Shown: piece after piece, positions 7,963-15,797 of the stretch
How the letters are laid out: the number at the start of each line of letters is the position of its first letter
Numbering within the stretch: the first letter of the stretch is position 1
Source of the DNA: Longimicrobium terrae
GTDB lineage: Bacteria > Gemmatimonadota > Gemmatimonadetes > Longimicrobiales > Longimicrobiaceae
Direction: 5' to 3'
DNA: 64,000 nucleotides
NCBI RefSeq assembly: GCF_014202995.1
Contig: NZ_JACHIA010000011.1
Coordinates: forward strand, 1-64,000
Translations under genes and position numbers: made by a program
The notes under the pieces: generated by a model
Seen by the model: the letters and a program-made list of their open reading frames with translations, nothing else
The model's database searches: none
What the model was told of the DNA's origin: nothing

Positions 7963-8253
7963 ATGAACCGGATCGAAAAGGAGCTCGCGGAATCGCTGCC
8001 GCAGCCCAAGGGCCCGTTCACCGACGCCGAAGCGCTGGAACTGCTGATGGCGTACCGGAAGGATCCCTCCAACGTGCCGTGCCCGCTGTGCGGTCCCGAT
8101 ACGGTCGAGGTCCTGGCGTTCATCGAGCCGGAAATCGATCCCAACGGGTTTGCCTCGGTCACGAATCCCGAGGGCGAGTACGCGGCGGCGCTGTACTGCC
8201 ACCAGTGCTTCAGAGCGGTGGGCATTCTGGCCGGGACCGGCAAGGAAGCCTGA
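7963..8253 (+). CDS. Small zinc-ribbon protein of unknown function
   Basis: This 96-residue soluble protein has two CxxC pairs, CPLC at about residue 44 and CHQC at about residue 80, which would fold as one zinc ribbon. The rest is acidic and without signal peptide or membrane segment. The ATG at 7963 follows a GGGGGAAG ribosome-binding site. I do not recognise the family. The gene stands alone behind a sigma-54-like promoter and ends in a perfect terminator, so it is probably expressed under a specific, activator-dependent condition. The short unit and its single metal site suggest a regulatory or RNA/protein-binding role, but this is only inference. Confidence 0.75.
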   Translation: MNRIEKELAESLPQPKGPFTDAEALELLMAYRKDPSNVPCPLCGPDTVEVLAFIEPEIDPNGFASVTNPEGEYAAALYCHQCFRAVGILAGTGKEA

Positions 8254-8417
8254 TTTCGTGGGGTGGGGACCGCGGTCGGGGGGCCGCGGAGCAGGACCCG
8301 CACGGCATTCGGGGGGATGCCCGGGCGGGAGATGGGTGAGGAAGGGTGAGGACACGGGTTGGGGGACCCGTGAAGATTCATGGGGAGTGGTACGAAGGGT
8401 GTGTTGTCCGGGGGGAC

Positions 8418-8456
8418 ACGAGAAAGGGAGCGCTTCGGCGCTCCCTTTCTCGTTTT
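8418..8456 (+). terminator. Intrinsic terminator with TTCG loop
   Basis: A perfect 16-bp stem (ACGAGAAAGGGAGCGC with its complement) closes on TTCG and is followed by TTTT. It is 165 nt downstream of the zinc-ribbon gene. The same DNA can act leftwards less well. Confidence 0.85.
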
Positions 8457-8529
8457 GGTGTCCATCGATCCTCTCCGTTCCCCCGCGCACCTCCGCCACC
8501 CCCGCGTCCCCCGCGTGAAACGGTGTTCG

Positions 8530-9624
8530 TCAGTCCTCAGCCACCTGCGCGCGATGGTCGAAGCCGAGCGCGTCCATCAGCCGGTTGAAGAGCACCGGGG
8601 GAAGATGGCCGCCGGATGCCTGGTCGTGCCCGCGGCCGAAGCTGGCCTCGTCTTCCGCGCCGATGTCGGGGGCGCGCAGCAGGGTGGGGAGCACCAGGTC
8701 CTTGCGCGCCGTGCGGGAACTGAAGGCGACCACGCCCGGCAGGTAGCCCCGGTTGGCCGCGATCACCGCGTTCTTCGCCAGCCGTGTGCGCCACTGCTGC
8801 GCGATCAGCGGATGGATCTGGCAGCCGCTGTCCAGCGGAATGAGCGCCCACAGCTTGTCCGCGGAAAACACCGGCCCGATGCGCCGCGCGATCGCCAGCT
8901 CCTCCTGCACCTGCGCACGGTAGCCGCGCAGCCGGTCCGCGCCCAGTGTGTCGTCTTCCACGATCGCGCGCGGGCCGTCCGCCGTCATCATCATCCGCAG
9001 CGGGGTATCGACGTCGAACTCGCGGGCGCGGCGGGCGGCGTTGGTGAGCGACACGGCCTCGCGCAGCCACTTGCCGGTCCACCGCTTCCGCATCGCCGGC
9101 AGCGCATCCCACGGCGCTTTCTCGCCCAGGTCGCCGATGGTGCCCACGGCGGCCAGCCAGCTCAGGTCATCCACATCCGCCAGCGGGGCCAGCAGTTCGT
9201 ACGCGAGCCAGGCGGACGCGGGGATGGGGTCCCATCCGTAGCCGGAAATGATGGTCCCCTCGCCGGGCTCGCCCTCCGGCCGGTGATGATCGACGAACAT
9301 CGTGGGGACGTCGGGGAGCACGCCCGCGTGGTGCACGCCGAGGTCGGTGACGATCATCGCATCCGGCCGCAGCGCCGCCAATCGCACCCGCGCCACGTCG
9401 CTGAACGCGTTCTCCCCGCGGTCCGAGTGCACGACGGTGACGTTGGTAAAGCCCATCCGCGCCAGCCCCCGCCCGAACAGCGCGCCCGCCGAAAGCCCGT
9501 CCGCATCGAAGTGGCAGAACACCACGATCCGCGCATCCGCCGCCAGCCCGCGCAGAAAGGTCTCTGCCTTGGCCCGCGCGATGGGCAGTGCGTCGTTGAC
9601 CGGCAGCGGCGTGGGGGCATCCAT
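8530..9624 (-). CDS. DHH-family phosphoesterase (RecJ-like)
   Basis: This protein of about 364 residues belongs to the DHH superfamily of manganese-dependent phosphoesterases. Motif I is FCHFDADG, motif II is VTDLG, motif III is VDHH and motif IV is AVGTIGDLG, all four complete. That fits a RecJ-like single-strand exonuclease or a nanoRNase; it lacks the long C-terminal domains of full RecJ. I chose the third of three consecutive ATGs (9624) because AGGA lies 8 nt ahead; starts at 9642 and 9669 are in frame but have no ribosome-binding site. It faces away from the small gene at 9773 across a terminator. Confidence 0.87.
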   Translation of the reverse strand: MDAPTPLPVNDALPIARAKAETFLRGLAADARIVVFCHFDADGLSAGALFGRGLARMGFTNVTVVHSDRGENAFSDVARVRLAALRPDAMIVTDLGVHHAGVLPDVPTMFVDHHRPEGEPGEGTIISGYGWDPIPASAWLAYELLAPLADVDDLSWLAAVGTIGDLGEKAPWDALPAMRKRWTGKWLREAVSLTNAARRAREFDVDTPLRMMMTADGPRAIVEDDTLGADRLRGYRAQVQEELAIARRIGPVFSADKLWALIPLDSGCQIHPLIAQQWRTRLAKNAVIAANRGYLPGVVAFSSRTARKDLVLPTLLRAPDIGAEDEASFGRGHDQASGGHLPPVLFNRLMDALGFDHRAQVAED

Positions 9625-9690
9625 CATCATCGTCCTGTTCATGGTTTGTCGATGACGGGCGATGTGCAACGGCGGGACCAGCGGGAAACG

Positions 9691-9724
9691 ACGACGAGCC
9701 GACTCGTGGGAATCGGCTCGTCGT
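9691..9724 (-). terminator. Terminator of the 50-residue small gene
   Basis: ACGACGAGCCGA pairs with TCGGCTCGTCGT. On the minus strand the stem ends in GTTTCCC. It lies about 50 nt past the stop codon of the gene at 9773-9925. Confidence 0.75.
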
Positions 9725-9772
9725 CATCAACCCGCGTCGCGATGGAATGGGCGGTTGATCCCGAAGGTGATA

Positions 9773-9925
9773 TCAGCCCTTCGGGGGTGCGTTGTCCCGT
9801 GGACCACCAGATTTGGCGCCTTCCACCTTCGACGGCAGGTTCGGCTGAGGGGAGGATTGCTTCCCGTCGCCGGCGGGACCGCCGGTCTTGGTCCCGCTCG
9901 ACTCATTTCCCTTTGTGTCCGCCAT
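9773..9925 (-). CDS. 50-residue disordered small protein
   Basis: This short gene encodes 50 residues beginning MADTKGNESSGTKTGG and ending NAPPKG. The product is rich in Gly, Pro, Lys and Ser, with no hydrophobic core, signal or membrane segment, and is expected to be unfolded. Support for coding comes from the signals: GAGGG stands 7 nt before the ATG, and an intrinsic terminator follows on the same strand. It lies beside the LEA-type lipoprotein and the ferritin/LEA-like gene, and hydrophilic small proteins of this composition are often stress- or desiccation-related. I do not recognise a family. Confidence 0.6.
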   Translation of the reverse strand: MADTKGNESSGTKTGGPAGDGKQSSPQPNLPSKVEGAKSGGPRDNAPPKG

Positions 9926-10081
9926 GGCTGTACCCTCGCTCTACGGGTTGAGGCATTGCGCGGATGGCGCACCTGAGACTCCGGGCGGAGCATGCCCGCC
10001 CGAGTAGCAGGCATAAGCCGTTCCGCATGCGTCATTTTATCGTAGTGCCCCGCCGGACCACGCCTTGGATCGGATCCATGA

Positions 10082-10113
10082 AAAACGAGCCGACTCGTGA
10101 GAGCCGGCTCGTC
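10082..10113 (-). terminator. Intrinsic terminator after the LEA-type lipoprotein
   Basis: CGAGCCGGCTC and its partner CGGCTCGT form the stem. On the minus strand it is followed directly by TTTTT. It is 30 nt beyond the stop codon at 10143. Its stem resembles that at 9691-9724, so the two terminators share sequence. Confidence 0.85.
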
Positions 10114-10142
10114 GTCCATCATCCGAAAACTTCGGCGAGAGC

Positions 10143-10658
10143 CTACCGCGTGACGCGCAGGTTGCCTTCCAGCAGCTGCGTGGGGCCGAAGCTGGGCTGG
10201 CCCAGGAGGCCCGCATCCACCCCGACGGTGCCGTTCAGCGAGTAGCGCACCGGCTGGCCGGTCAGCGCGCTCTGCGCCACGTTGGCCAGCCCAGGCAGAT
10301 CGCTGAAGCTGAGCACCACGTCCAGCGGAATCACGCTTTCGCCGTTGGCCTGCATGGGCACGCCCAGCGGAAAGTTCACCTGCGCCGCGCGGGTGCCGCC
10401 CAGCGCCAGGTTGCCCACCACGCGGGTGAGCGTAAGCCCGATGGGATTGGGGTTGCGCACGCGCGCGTACAGGCGGATGGAAGCGCCGCCCGTGGGCCGG
10501 TCCGCGGAGGGGCCCAGCAGGCGAAGCTGAGCCTGCTGCGCGCCTTCCACGGCAAAGGTGGGGGCCTGCAGCACCTGCTCCAGCCCGCCCAGCCCCGCGC
10601 AGCCGGAAAGAACGATCACGGCCAGCGAGGCGACCGCGCTACGAATCGCAACCTTCAT
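10143..10658 (-). CDS. LEA type 2 (WHy-domain) lipoprotein
   Basis: This 171-residue protein has a lipoprotein signal ending in the lipobox LSGC (residues 16-19). The remainder is a LEA_2/WHy-like beta-sandwich: ASIRLYARVRNPNPIGLTLTRVVGNLALGG carries the NPNPIGL motif, and VIPLDVVLSFSDL the second conserved strand pair. LEA_2 proteins are linked to desiccation and envelope stress; the biochemical role is unclear. The ATG at 10658 is preferred over an upstream extension because it begins the signal peptide. The gene is divergent from the ferritin/LEA-like gene at 10924, and the 265-nt gap between them should hold both promoters. Confidence 0.85.
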   Translation of the reverse strand: MKVAIRSAVASLAVIVLSGCAGLGGLEQVLQAPTFAVEGAQQAQLRLLGPSADRPTGGASIRLYARVRNPNPIGLTLTRVVGNLALGGTRAAQVNFPLGVPMQANGESVIPLDVVLSFSDLPGLANVAQSALTGQPVRYSLNGTVGVDAGLLGQPSFGPTQLLEGNLRVTR

Positions 10659-10923
10659 TGGATGGATCTCCCGAAATCGGAATCTGTGTGTCCGGTGCCC
10701 GTGCACCACGCCATCGGCCGCACGCAACGCGGCGCCGCCGCCCTGCGGCCGATGCAAGGAGGGCGCCCGATGCCGGGAGCCGCGCGCCGGGAGGCGAAAA
10801 ATCCGCGTCCGGCCAGCGCCGGAGCGCTGGAACGCGTCGTGCATCCACGCGGCCTCCCGAACCACGCCGCCGGTGTGGGGGGAGCAGGGAAGCAACAACG
10901 GGAATCGCACCAAGGAGGAAGCG

Positions 10924-11904
10924 GTGGACACCGATACGACGCGCCTGGACGCGGGGCACGTGCCGGCGGCCACGGCCGAGATCCTGGACGGGTTGAACGA
11001 CCTGCTCCAGCTCGACCATGATGCCGTCGGCGCCTACCAGATCGCGATGGAAAAGCTGCAGGACCGCGACAACGCGGCCCAGATCGGCGGCTTTCTGCGC
11101 GACCACGAGCGCCACATCCGCGAGCTCAACGAACTGATCGCGGATCTGGGCGGGACGCCCAAGAACCAGCCGCACGCCACCGGACCCTTCAAGCTTGCGC
11201 TGCAGAGCCTGGGCGGACTCGCCGGCGACCGCGGCGTGCTGATGGCCTTTCGCCACAACGAGCTGCAGGTGCGCGCCAAGTACGATTCGTACGCGGCCAA
11301 GGCCAACCTGTGGCCCACCAACATCAAGCGCGTGGTCGACGGCGCCGCGCTGGACGAGGAGCGCCACTACCGCTGGGTGGCCGACGCCATGAAGGCGCTG
11401 GGCTGGGGTGACGGCGAAGGCCCGGAGCTGGACGCCATCGACGCGGCGCGCGAGCGCGCCGCGGTGGGCGCCGGCACGCTGAACCACGCGAAGGAACTGG
11501 CCGGCCACGCCCGCGAGGCCGTGGTGGACGCGACCGGGCAGGCGCGCGAACGGGTGGCCGACGTGGCCGGGCAGGCGCGTGACAAGGCCGCCGACGTGGC
11601 GGAGCACGCCCGCGAACTGAGCGGCCAGGCGCGCGAGCGCGTGGTGGACGCCGCCGCCGCGGTGCGCAACCGCATCAGCGGCATGACGGGGCACGGCACG
11701 GAGCGTCCGGGCGCCTACGCCGACGCGGCGCTGGGTGACGGCACGTACGCCACCTACGGCACCGGGACGGACCGCGTGGCGGCCCTGCGCGGCCGGGCGC
11801 GCGACGCGGGAGAATCGTTCGAACACCGCTACCAGGAGCGGCCGCTGCAGACGCTGGCGATCGCCGGGATCGCCGGCTTCGTCATCGGCCGGCTGCTTCG
11901 CTAA
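10924..11904 (+). CDS. Ferritin-like protein fused to LEA-like 11-mer repeats and a membrane anchor
   Basis: This 326-residue protein has three parts. Residues 15-160 form a four-helix ferritin-like bundle of the DUF2383 type, with metal-ligand-like DHERHIREL and DEERHYRW motifs. Residues 188-252 are amphipathic 11-residue repeats (GHAREAVVDAT, GQARERVADVA, GQARDKAADVA, GQARERVVDAA) like LEA group 3 or apolipoprotein helices. Residues 307-326 (PLQTLAIAGIAGFVIGRLLR) are a glycine-rich membrane segment as in DUF883/YqjD proteins. The GTG start at 10924 is set by an AAGGAGGAAG ribosome-binding site. The gene is 12 nt upstream of the DUF3618-like gene, so the two form an operon. A stress role at the membrane is inferred from domains and neighbours. 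Confidence 0.82.
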   Translation: MDTDTTRLDAGHVPAATAEILDGLNDLLQLDHDAVGAYQIAMEKLQDRDNAAQIGGFLRDHERHIRELNELIADLGGTPKNQPHATGPFKLALQSLGGLAGDRGVLMAFRHNELQVRAKYDSYAAKANLWPTNIKRVVDGAALDEERHYRWVADAMKALGWGDGEGPELDAIDAARERAAVGAGTLNHAKELAGHAREAVVDATGQARERVADVAGQARDKAADVAEHARELSGQARERVVDAAAAVRNRISGMTGHGTERPGAYADAALGDGTYATYGTGTDRVAALRGRARDAGESFEHRYQERPLQTLAIAGIAGFVIGRLLR

Positions 11905-11916
11905 GGGGGAGAGACC

Positions 11917-12768
11917 ATGGCTGATCTACACGTGACGCGCCGGGACGACGAGCTGGACCCCGACGCCACGCTCGCCGACGGGCTCGCCCCGACCGGCCGC
12001 ATCACCGAACCGGACCACCTGCTGGAGGCGCACACCCACGCCGCCACGCCGGGCGTCATTGCCCAGGTGGACGATCCGGAGCTGGCGCGCCTGCAGATCG
12101 AGCAGACGCGCGCCCGCATGTCCGAAACCATCGACCAGATTGAGGACGCGCTCGTCCGCAAGCGCGCCCAAGTGGAGGAAAAGCTGGACGTGATGGCGCC
12201 GGTGCGCCGCCGCGCGCGGGAAAACGCGTGGCCGCTGCTGGGCGGCGTCTTTCTGGGCGGGCTGATCCTGGGCTATCTGACCGGGAACAGCGACGACGAC
12301 GAGGACGACCGTCCCAGCAAGCGGAAGGGGCGCAAGGGTTCGCGTTCCGCCGTGGCCGAGTTCGGCATGGACCAGGACCGCGAGGAAGTAGCCGCGTACG
12401 GCGGCTTCTACCAGGAGCGCGCGGATCTGTGGGAGCGCCGCGCCCGTCGGCTGATGGACGTGGCCAACCAGCAGGAGGCCGAGCTGCTGGTGCTGCGCGG
12501 CGAAACCGAGGAGGCGGCACCCGCGCCCCGGCGCCGCGGCCGCTTCGGGCTGCGCGGCCGGTCGCGCGCCACCGTCGTGGAGCACGGCGGATATGACGGC
12601 ATGCCGCTGAACGACGCGGATTCGTACACGGCCAGCCCGTCGGTGGAGTACGGCAGTCGGTACGGAAACGAGTACCGCCGCCCGGGCATCCTGGGCGCCA
12701 ACGGCGAGCCCGCCCGCGGCGAGGACGACCTGTACGGCGGCATCGATCCGCTTCCGTCCCCGATCTGA
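11917..12768 (+). CDS. DUF3618-like membrane protein
   Basis: This 283-residue protein contains the DUF3618 signature IEQTRARMSETIDQIEDALVRKR at about residues 66-92. A single membrane helix (LLGGVFLGGLILGYLTG, about 107-123) follows, then an acidic DDDEDD stretch and a long, partly basic cytoplasmic tail with a helical segment (RADLWERRARRLMDVANQQEAELL). GGGGAGAG stands just before the ATG. DUF3618 proteins are often encoded beside YqjD/YtxH-like membrane proteins, as here. The C-terminal 90 residues are rich in Gly, Tyr and Ser and probably disordered. It is co-transcribed with the preceding gene and ends at a terminator. Confidence 0.8.
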   Translation: MADLHVTRRDDELDPDATLADGLAPTGRITEPDHLLEAHTHAATPGVIAQVDDPELARLQIEQTRARMSETIDQIEDALVRKRAQVEEKLDVMAPVRRRARENAWPLLGGVFLGGLILGYLTGNSDDDEDDRPSKRKGRKGSRSAVAEFGMDQDREEVAAYGGFYQERADLWERRARRLMDVANQQEAELLVLRGETEEAAPAPRRRGRFGLRGRSRATVVEHGGYDGMPLNDADSYTASPSVEYGSRYGNEYRRPGILGANGEPARGEDDLYGGIDPLPSPI

Positions 12769-12792
12769 GTTCGGGACGCGGACCGTGCTTTC

Positions 12793-12820
12793 GGGGCGCC
12801 GGCATTCGTGCCGGCGCCCC
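12793..12820 (+). terminator. Terminator of the ferritin-like/DUF3618 operon
   Basis: A perfect 12-bp stem, GGGGCGCCGGCA with its complement, closes on TTCG and is followed by GTTCTCGTTT, 24 nt after the stop codon. Confidence 0.85.
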
Positions 12821-12862
12821 GTTCTCGTTTCGTACGCGTGCTCGGTTGAACGGCAACTGCAC

Positions 12863-12940
12863 TCACGCGGAGGTCGCGGGGGTCGCGGAGGTCGCGGGGG
12901 AAGGGATGGTGGGTCGCGGGGGAAGGGATGGTGGGTCGCG
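12863..12940. repeat. GGTCGCGG units and a 22-bp tandem duplication
   Basis: CTCACGCGGAGG is followed by repeated GTCGCGGRGG units. From 12891 a 22-bp unit (starting GTCGCGGGGGAAGGGATGG) is tandemly repeated twice plus six bases. Related copies occur at 4626-4682, 8490-8526 and 36111-36152. No reading frame uses it. Confidence 0.85.
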
Positions 12941-12984
12941 GATGGATGCGCGGTCCGACTCGGGCCTCGTGCCACACTCGAACC

Positions 12985-13205
12985 TGTCATCCTGAGCGGA
13001 GCGCCGCGCCGGACTGTCCGCGTGACAGGAACCATGGCGCGCAGTCGAAGGATCTTGCCACTGTGGATGCGGAGTTCCCGGCAGGACGGAATTGGACTGG
13101 ACTCGAGGTGCGGTGCTCGGGGCAGGCAATGTGGCAAGATCCTTCGACTCGCTGCATGCATTGTCGCCGCTGAGACAGCGCCGCCGCCGCTCGCTCAGGA
13201 TGACA
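12985..13205. repeat. Head-to-head pair of TCATCCTGAG-type dispersed repeats
   Basis: Two copies of a repeat of about 75 bp face each other. The outer arms, TGTCATCCTGAGCGGAGCG at 12985-13003 and its inverted match at 13187-13205, and the inner arms, AGTCGAAGGATCTTGCCAC at 13043-13061 and its inverted match at 13131-13149, are nearly perfect complements. Single, more diverged copies lie at 63640-63665 and 63776-63840. This resembles the widespread TCATCCTGAG...GAAGGATC family of extragenic repeats. Confidence 0.85.
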
Positions 13206-13314
13206 AATCGGTCCGCGGTGTGGTCTCCCCGGCGTCGCGCGGCGTGTCGGGGGAGCGGCGGGGGACGTAGATTCCATCGACCGAACGCGTCGTTCCTCTG
13301 CCGTTGAGCCGTAC

Positions 13315-14061
13315 GTGAAGTTCTCTGCCCGCGGCGTTCTGGCCGCTTTGTTCGTGGTGGTGGTCGCCGCCGTGTGCGTGCGGCTCGGGTTCTGGCAGCT
13401 GGACCGCCTGGGCCAGCGCCGCGCGCGCAACGCCGGCATCCAGGCCGCCACCGTCATGCCTCCCCTGACGCTCTCCCCCGCGGCGTTCGATTCGCTGCGT
13501 CTGCGCCCGGAGGCGTACGCGTGGCGCCGCGTGCGCGCGTCCGGCCGCTACGACCAGGCCGCCGACGTCGTGCTGCGCGGCAAGGCGCGCGACGGGATGC
13601 CGGGCGTACAGATCGCGACACCGCTGATCCTGGCGGACGGGCGGGCGGTGATGGTGCTGCGCGGCTGGGCGCCCTCCCCCGACGGCGCGACGGCGGACGC
13701 GCGGTCGCTGCGGCTCCGGGCGGACACCGCGATCACCGTCGAGGGACTGCTGCAGCCCATCGGCGCGGAGACGGACCGCGGGCTTCCCATCGCGGGGCGC
13801 GCGGGCGCGGACACCACGTGGCGCCGCCTGAACCTGCTGGCGCTGCGCGAGCGGCGGCCGGGCACCGAACTGCTTCCGCTCAGCATCCAGCGGCTGGACT
13901 CCGACCTTTCCGACGATCCCGCCGCGGCGCTCCCCATGCCCGAGATTTCCGAAGGAAGCCACCTGAGCTACGCCGTGCAGTGGTTCAGCTTCGCCCTCAT
14001 CGCCGTGGTGGGCTTTCTGGTGATGGCGCTGCGCCGCGGCCCCGCGCGCCGGGCGCCCTGA
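13315..14061 (+). CDS. SURF1-family cytochrome oxidase assembly protein
   Basis: This 248-residue inner-membrane protein has the SURF1 layout: an N-terminal helix (residues 8-27) leading into RLGFWQLDRLGQRRARN, a periplasmic domain with VLRGWAPSPDG, and a C-terminal helix in HLSYAVQWFSFALIAVVGFLVM. SURF1 proteins help insert haem a into cytochrome c oxidase. The start is a GTG at 13315, directly before the first membrane helix. No oxidase genes lie in this window, so its complex is encoded elsewhere. It lies 83 nt upstream of the CBS-pair gene. Confidence 0.9.
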   Translation: MKFSARGVLAALFVVVVAAVCVRLGFWQLDRLGQRRARNAGIQAATVMPPLTLSPAAFDSLRLRPEAYAWRRVRASGRYDQAADVVLRGKARDGMPGVQIATPLILADGRAVMVLRGWAPSPDGATADARSLRLRADTAITVEGLLQPIGAETDRGLPIAGRAGADTTWRRLNLLALRERRPGTELLPLSIQRLDSDLSDDPAAALPMPEISEGSHLSYAVQWFSFALIAVVGFLVMALRRGPARRAP

Positions 14062-14143
14062 CGGGGTACTCGTCTTGCAACGTCCCCGCGTCCTCTCCCC
14101 GGGTGGGGAGCGATGCAGACACGCAACGACCAGGAGACGACGC

Positions 14144-15562
14144 ATGGCACGCTACGGACGCGAGTACAGCCAGGACGACGAGGACTTCGGTCAGGGCGGC
14201 GGATACGGCGGCGGACGCTCCAGCCGCGGCTACCGCGGCGGCGCATACGGCGGCATGGGCTCCGATTCGGCGCCGCAGTCCGGCGGGCACAGCGGATTCG
14301 GCCCCGGCGGCGGTGCGTACGACAACGACTTCGACGCCGGGCGCGGCGGCTACGGCGGCCAGGCGTTCGGCATGGACCGCGGCTACGGCGGCGGCGGCTC
14401 GCAATACGGCGGCTACGGCCAGGACACCGGCTTCACCGGCGGCGGCTACGGCCAGGACGAGTGGAGCGGGCGCGGCGGCCAGGGCTACGGCGGCGGCCAG
14501 GGCGGCTCCTACGGCGCTTCCACCGGCGGCCAGGGGTACGGCAACCAGGGCGGCTACGTGGGCGGGCAGGGCGGCGGCTACGGTGGTGGCCAGAGCCAGG
14601 GCGGGGGGTACGGCGGCTTCGGCTACGGCGGCGGATCGTACGGCGGCCAGAACTACGGCGGCTACGGGGGCGGATGGACCGAGGGCGAGTCCGGCTACGG
14701 CCGCGGCGGCTACGGCCAGCAGTCCGGCGGGCAGCAGCAGTCCGGCGGCCAAGGCGCGGGCGATGAACTGCGCCGCATGCGTGCCTCCGAGGTGATGACC
14801 GAAAATCCGGAAACGGTCACGCCCGACACCACCCTGGCCGACGCCGCGCGCAAGATGCGCGACCTGGACGTGGGCATCATTCCCGTGGTGGAAAGCGAGA
14901 CCAGCAAGCGCCTCAAGGGCGTGCTGACGGACCGCGACATCACCATCCGCGCCGTGGCCGAGGGCAAGGACGCCCAGACCACCACCGTGCGCGACGTGAT
15001 GACCACCGAGGTGGAAACCTGCAACAAGAACGATTCGCTGCGCGAGGTGATGAACCTCATGCAGCGCGAGCAGGTGCGGCGCGTGCCGATCACCGACCGC
15101 GAGGGCCGGCTGGTGGGGATCATCGCGCAGGCGGACTTGGCCACCGAGGTGGACAGCGAAAGCGGCCAGCGCGGCTTTGCCGACACGGTGGAGCAGATTT
15201 CCGAGCCCGGCCATCCGCGCAGCCGCGGCGGCAGCAGCCAGAGCCGCAGCGCCAGCCAGGGCTGGGGCGCGGCCGCGGGACGCAGCGGCGGCGGCGCGTC
15301 CGCCTCGAGTTCGTCCACCGGCCGCACCGCGGGCGGATCGTCCACCGGCGGATACGGCGGTTCCACCGGCGCGGGCTCGGCCGGCGGATACGGCGCTTCC
15401 ACGGGCTCGGATTCCACGGGCGGATACGGCAGTTCGTCGGCGGGGCAGTCCACCGGCGGCACCAGCGCGACCGGCGGCTACGGGGCCAGCACCTCCGGCT
15501 CCGATGCCAACACCGGCGGCCTGGACTCCGGCACCGGCACCGGCGGCGAGAACGAGGTCTGA
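14144..15562 (+). CDS. CBS-pair protein flanked by Gly/Tyr-rich and Ser/Gly-rich arms
   Basis: This 472-residue protein has an N-terminal arm (about residues 1-205) composed of GGYGG, GGQ and GYG units with scattered Arg and Asp. A tandem CBS pair follows (about 210-345; MRASEVMTENPETVTPDTTLADAARKM begins the first, VRDVMTTEVETCNKNDSLREVM the second). The C-terminal arm (about 350-472) is built of Ser, Gly, Thr and Tyr. The CBS pair would bind an adenosine nucleotide. The arms resemble Gly/Tyr-rich low-complexity sequences that drive condensation in eukaryotic RNA-binding proteins, but no RNA-binding domain is present. GGAG stands before the ATG at 14144. The start at 14075 adds residues with no such character. 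Confidence 0.85.
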   Translation: MARYGREYSQDDEDFGQGGGYGGGRSSRGYRGGAYGGMGSDSAPQSGGHSGFGPGGGAYDNDFDAGRGGYGGQAFGMDRGYGGGGSQYGGYGQDTGFTGGGYGQDEWSGRGGQGYGGGQGGSYGASTGGQGYGNQGGYVGGQGGGYGGGQSQGGGYGGFGYGGGSYGGQNYGGYGGGWTEGESGYGRGGYGQQSGGQQQSGGQGAGDELRRMRASEVMTENPETVTPDTTLADAARKMRDLDVGIIPVVESETSKRLKGVLTDRDITIRAVAEGKDAQTTTVRDVMTTEVETCNKNDSLREVMNLMQREQVRRVPITDREGRLVGIIAQADLATEVDSESGQRGFADTVEQISEPGHPRSRGGSSQSRSASQGWGAAAGRSGGGASASSSSTGRTAGGSSTGGYGGSTGAGSAGGYGASTGSDSTGGYGSSSAGQSTGGTSATGGYGASTSGSDANTGGLDSGTGTGGENEV

Positions 15563-15578
15563 CGCCGGCGGCAGGACG

Positions 15579-15618
15579 AAAATGGGAGAGCCCCGGGCGA
15601 CCGGGGCTCTCCCATTTT
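15579..15618 (+). terminator. Intrinsic terminator after the CBS-pair gene
   Basis: An 18-bp perfect stem (AAAATGGGAGAGCCCCGG with its complement, loop GCGA) ends in TTTT. It works in both directions. Confidence 0.92.
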
Positions 15619-15797
15619 CAGCCTGTCGGTGGCGGAAACCCTTGGAGCGGAGAGCCTGCGCAGTCACCAGAGGACCATCAGACTGCCTTGCACACCAGCG
15701 CAGAATCAATCAGCGGCTGTTTTGAGAGCCGTACGGTGATAGAACACCAGTTCGGGATGTACATCCGGAATCGCCATCGCCGTGTACCTGTCCGCGA

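Noticed and set aside
5131-8499. A reading frame of over 1100 codons on the minus strand
   Set aside because: It runs opposite to and across the S9 peptidase gene and the heptamer array, has the Arg/His/Pro-rich composition typical of reverse frames in high-GC DNA, and shows no domain motifs.
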